From Anaerolineales bacterium (GTDB taxonomy: Bacteria; Chloroflexota; Anaerolineae; 4572-78; J111): DNA of 8,990 bases. This document shows positions 6,837 through 8,990 of this stretch, one piece after another. The first letter of the stretch is position 1; every line of letters starts with the position of its first letter. The notes beneath the pieces are model-generated. The model did no database searches. It was not told where the DNA came from and saw only the letters and a list, made by a program, of their open reading frames with translations. The translations under genes and the position numbers were made by a program. Location of the stretch: positions 1 through 8,990 of the forward strand of contig JAAUSP010000297.1 of the NCBI GenBank assembly GCA_012032575.1, given 5' to 3'.

Positions 6837-8235
6837 AAAAATGTAGTCGCTTGTGCCTTCGCCTGATAAATTTCGGGCGGGTGATGTCTAACCCCACCGA
6901 CGACTCAGGCGGCAAATCTTTGATCCACAACTGCGGCAGGCCGTCGCCGGTGACTTCGTTGACCGGGTTGACTACCACACCGTAGCCGTGCGTAAATTGC
7001 AGCCGTTGGGTTACCCAGGTGGGGTCCTGCAACTGGCTGACATCCAATTCACGGGCGGCAATGGCTACCTGGCGAATTTCATCGTTAATGGTGTAACGGT
7101 CCAGGTCAATATCAAGAAAACGATAATACAGGCGGATGGCCTGGATTTGCTGATAGGTTTGCTGCAAAGGTCGGTAATCCCACAGCCGGATATTTTTGAG
7201 GGTGGCTTCGTTGTTGGTCAGCGTTTCGGAGGTGAGAGGCGCGACCTCCGTAAAGTCGCGCTCCTGTACCCGGTCGAGACCGTAAGCCAGGTTGGTAAAG
7301 CGGATGTTATTTTCGATATAAGGGGCTTCGCTGGCCAGTTCGTTGGGTTCGACCACATAGCGCTGCACCAGCCCCGGAATGAACCCCGCGCCGACAATCC
7401 CGGTCACAATCCAGATGAACACGGCCAGCAAACTGAGGGCCGAACGACGCAGAAAAATGTTGACCAGCAAAATCGCGGCAGCAGCCACTGCAATGACAAC
7501 CATCACCCACTGTGCCGGCAGCGACACGTTAATATCGGTGTAGCTGGCCCCAAAAGCCACCCCGCGCGAGGAGTACATCAAGTCAAATCTATCCAGCCAG
7601 TGCCCCGCCGCAAAAGCCAGAAAGATAAAGATACCCAGAGCGGAGAGATGCAACTGCACGTGGGGCAAAATAATCAGGCGGCCTTCGGCCAGGTTGTTCT
7701 GCTGGGCCAGGGCGTAAATGGCCGCTGCCCCAACCAACGACAGAAACAGAGCAACCACCAACCAACTCTGGACAAAATGATAAACCGGCAGGCTAAAAAT
7801 ATAAAAGCCGACATCCATATTAAAAATAGGATCGGTCAGGTTGAAAGGCTGGTGGTTGAGAAACCTCAAAAATAACAACCACTCACTGGAAGCGCCGACC
7901 GCCACCAGCCAGCCCAGCACCAGTCCGGCAATCCAGCTACCCCAAACAATAAAGCGCTGAGCCACCAGCGTTTCATCACTAAAAAAGAGAACATTCTGCA
8001 CCGACTGCCAGCGGGCGATAAATACATTGAGCCAGAACAAAGCCACCACCGGCGCAGCCACCGCCAGCCCCACCCCCACCTGCGCCCACAGGCCGGTCAA
8101 AAAGATGCTGTCCAGCTTGAGGTGCTGAAACCAGAGATAGTCGGTGTAGAGGCCAACGCCAAATTGGGCCACCAAATAAATCACACCGGCAATAATGACA
8201 ATGGTCCACAAGCGCAGTCGGGTTGGTAAACTCAT
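6772..8235 (-). CDS. UPF0182 family protein, N-terminal membrane part (frame broken near 6870)
   Basis: The membrane half of the same UPF0182 gene; joined to the 5499-6836 segment, the protein is about 912 aa, normal for the family. Seven hydrophobic helices are visible, from TIVIIAGVIYLVAQFGVG near the N-terminus to AVFIWIVTGIVGAGF. Family motifs follow: DVGFYIFSLPVYHF, YTDINVSLPAQWV, VVEPNELASEAPYIENNI, TYQQIQAIRLYYRFLDIDLDRY and FTHGYGVVVNPVNEVTGDG. The true sequence ends at about 6875; the residues after DITRP are out of frame. Adding one G near 6874 and one near 6862 would give ITRPEIYQGEGTSDYIFV, matching the family and running into the other frame. The start chosen is ATG 8235 (MSLPTRLRL) with AGGAG 13 nt upstream; a TTG at 8262 would also be in frame but adds an untypical extension. 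Function unknown. Confidence 0.9.
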   Translation of the reverse strand: MSLPTRLRLWTIVIIAGVIYLVAQFGVGLYTDYLWFQHLKLDSIFLTGLWAQVGVGLAVAAPVVALFWLNVFIARWQSVQNVLFFSDETLVAQRFIVWGSWIAGLVLGWLVAVGASSEWLLFLRFLNHQPFNLTDPIFNMDVGFYIFSLPVYHFVQSWLVVALFLSLVGAAAIYALAQQNNLAEGRLIILPHVQLHLSALGIFIFLAFAAGHWLDRFDLMYSSRGVAFGASYTDINVSLPAQWVMVVIAVAAAAILLVNIFLRRSALSLLAVFIWIVTGIVGAGFIPGLVQRYVVEPNELASEAPYIENNIRFTNLAYGLDRVQERDFTEVAPLTSETLTNNEATLKNIRLWDYRPLQQTYQQIQAIRLYYRFLDIDLDRYTINDEIRQVAIAARELDVSQLQDPTWVTQRLQFTHGYGVVVNPVNEVTGDGLPQLWIKDLPPESSVGLDITRPKFIRRRHKRLHFCANPGARIQLSQRRSERLHQL

Positions 8236-8248
8236 AACAATCGTATAG

Positions 8249-8253
8249 CTCCT
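8249..8253 (-). promoter_or_regulatory. Shine-Dalgarno of the UPF0182 gene
   Basis: AGGAG on the - strand lies 13 nt before ATG 8235. The spacing is long, but it is the only good match nearby. It lies inside the frame opened by TTG 8262, which argues against that upstream start. Confidence 0.5.
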
Positions 8254-8284
8254 AAAAAACAATCCGCGGGTTAAGCAGGTTGGA

Positions 8285-8312
8285 CAGATTTTTTATCTGC
8301 GAAATCTGCGAA
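8285..8312. repeat. Short direct repeat in the UPF0182 leader
   Basis: Two adjacent exact copies of ATCTGCGAA occur at 8295-8303 and 8304-8312. CAGAT at 8285-8289 can also pair with ATCTG at 8295-8299. The 95-bp spacer (8236-8330) between the adaptor gene and UPF0182 shows no convincing promoter, so this may be just a short repeat remnant. Confidence 0.5.
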
Positions 8313-8330
8313 TATACGTTCCCCCTATAT

Positions 8331-8822
8331 TTAACCATTGGCTTTCAACTGTTGCTGTAGCCTGGCAATCTCTTTTTCCAAATCTTCAATTTCTATGGCG
8401 ATATGAACCGGCACGGAAATACCAAACCTGGCCGCCTGCAATTGCAGCGTTTGCAAGTAGCGGGTCTTTTCGGCAATCATTTTTTGGAGGAATTCGGTTT
8501 CATTAATCACAGGGTTTGGATCAACTGGGGGTAAGGAGGGTTTTGCCGGTGTTTTGCCGAATATTTCTGCCTTAAATTGAGCATAAGCGTCAGGATTGTC
8601 CTCTTCAACCAGTTCCAGCAGCCGCAGCGTCAAGACTTTACTCTCACAGAATTCAATCAAGCGCTGGATCATCTGGTCTTTGCCCATACCGCTGGAAAAG
8701 CGCTCGGTCACCGGCCGCAATTCGGGAAAGTCCATGCAGAACTGGCGAAGACTTTCATCAGTGCTAAAAGCAGTGGTTAACAGTTTTCGAATGGCTCTGA
8801 TATTGTAGGCTGGCTGACTCAT
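8331..8822 (-). CDS. Small adaptor-like protein: effector-associated (death-like) domain plus helical hairpin
   Basis: The protein is 163 aa with no signal peptide or membrane helix, so cytoplasmic. Residues 7-88 resemble the bacterial death-like/effector-associated domains (EAD family, possibly the EAD7 type): IRKLLTTAFSTDESLRQFC, DFPELRPVTERFSSGMGKDQMIQRLIEFCES and LLELVEEDNPDAY. Such domains are thought to recruit effectors in conflict systems by like-with-like contacts. A Pro-rich linker (about 90-106) leads to a helical hairpin (LQKMIAEKTRYLQTLQLQAARFG, then EIEDLEKEIARLQQQL). I recall similar hairpins in STAND/NACHT-type and EAD proteins of Chloroflexi and Cyanobacteria. There is no enzyme, TIR, caspase or NTPase domain, so it should act as an adaptor. 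The start is well supported: AGAGG lies 5 nt before ATG 8822. It has its own promoter. Family naming is from memory of sequence style and was not searched. Confidence 0.75.
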   Translation of the reverse strand: MSQPAYNIRAIRKLLTTAFSTDESLRQFCMDFPELRPVTERFSSGMGKDQMIQRLIEFCESKVLTLRLLELVEEDNPDAYAQFKAEIFGKTPAKPSLPPVDPNPVINETEFLQKMIAEKTRYLQTLQLQAARFGISVPVHIAIEIEDLEKEIARLQQQLKANG

Positions 8823-8854
8823 GGAAACCTCTTCGTTTAATGGGGTGTGAAATT

Positions 8855-8883
8855 AGTATACCATCTCTTCATAATTCTGACCA
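8855..8883 (-). promoter_or_regulatory. Sigma70-type promoter of the adaptor gene
   Basis: On the - strand, TATACT (8860-8855; 5 of 6) is preceded by an extended -10 TGG, with TGGTCA (8883-8878; 4 of 6) 17 bp upstream. The start would fall about 8847, giving a leader of about 25 nt that contains the AGAGG site. This is the best promoter match in the window. Confidence 0.65.
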
Positions 8884-8911
8884 CTTCTTTACGCTCGCCG
8901 TTTTAATAAGC

Positions 8912-8945
8912 AAAAAGCCTCGTTATTAAAACGAGGCTTTTTTTT
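8912..8945 (-). terminator. Strong bidirectional hairpin terminator at right edge
   Basis: AAAAAGCCTCGTT (8912-8924) pairs exactly with AACGAGGCTTTTT (8930-8942) around the loop ATTAA. The T-run is 8 long on the + strand and 5 long on the - strand. No + strand gene ends here, so it most likely ends a - strand gene coming from beyond 8990 and insulates the adaptor promoter from it. An overlapping alternative stem is described in the findings. Confidence 0.85.
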
Positions 8946-8969
8946 CAAAGCGTTATTGTATCAATCGGC

Positions 8970-8990
8970 TTAATAGCCGCTATATCCGTC
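8970..8990 (-). CDS. Possible 3' end of a - strand gene (6 codons visible)
   Basis: Reading the - strand from the edge gives DGYSGY followed by TAA (8972-8970), 25 bp before the terminator hairpin. A second frame is open until TGA near 8946, also just before the hairpin. Either could be the tail of the unseen upstream gene. Nothing can be said about the product. Confidence 0.25.
   Translation of the reverse strand, partial: DGYSGY

Noticed and set aside
6836..6880. Programmed ribosomal frameshift in UPF0182
   Set aside because: No heptameric slippery site with a downstream structure is evident, and similar breaks occur in two other genes, so sequence error is simpler.
6988..7875. 295-codon open frame on the + strand opposite UPF0182
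   Set aside because: Same reason: it mirrors the membrane half of UPF0182 and has no features of its own.
8966..8979. Small stem CGGCT / AGCCG near the right edge as a second terminator
   Set aside because: Only 5 bp with no T-run, and it overlaps a possible stop codon; too weak to call.

Overview
The window reads as a piece of a Chloroflexota (probably Anaerolineae-like) genome. The sequence is GC-rich. It carries short heptamer and octamer repeats of the kind I associate with Chloroflexi and Cyanobacteria, a UPF0182 membrane protein, a TPR-rich lipoprotein, and a small protein combining a death-like/effector-associated domain with a helical hairpin. This taxonomic placement is inference from gene style; no marker gene is present.

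Layout. Positions 1-3938 (+ strand) hold an envelope-glycosylation cluster. It begins with a 5'-truncated GT39-type membrane glycosyltransferase with a C-terminal TPR tail. A repeat-filled spacer follows, then a UPF0104/LPG-synthase-TM type flippase-like protein, then a GT2 polyprenyl-phosphate glycosyltransferase of the DPM1/GtrB type only 2 bp further on. A strong hairpin at 3992-4020 closes this cluster. Positions 4080-5492 (+) encode a secreted or lipid-anchored TPR protein. It meets, tail to tail with about 6 bp between stops, a UPF0182 gene on the - strand (8235-5499). Upstream of UPF0182 on the same strand is a 163-aa adaptor-like protein (8822-8331) with its own good promoter. The right edge holds a strong hairpin terminator, probably belonging to a - strand gene that enters from outside the window.

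How the genes fit together. A GT2 enzyme charges a polyprenyl phosphate with a sugar. A GT39-type enzyme uses such lipid-linked sugars on the outer face of the membrane. A multi-pass flippase-like protein sits between them. Together they look like a surface glycoconjugate module, though the substrates cannot be read from the sequence.

Two things stand out. First, at least six sites, most of them at homopolymer or G/C runs, break conserved reading frames in three different genes (near 23-46, 1692, 4216, 5440, 6862 and 6874). The pattern looks like consensus error in a long-read or otherwise indel-prone assembly rather than biology. The three affected genes should be read as frame-corrected. 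Second, three separate heptamer-repeat arrays lie inside the GT39 gene, each in a loop between membrane helices and each leaving the frame open. A fourth, octamer array occupies the whole leader of the next gene. The most system-like element is the effector-associated-domain adaptor at the right side, whose effector partner is not in the window.
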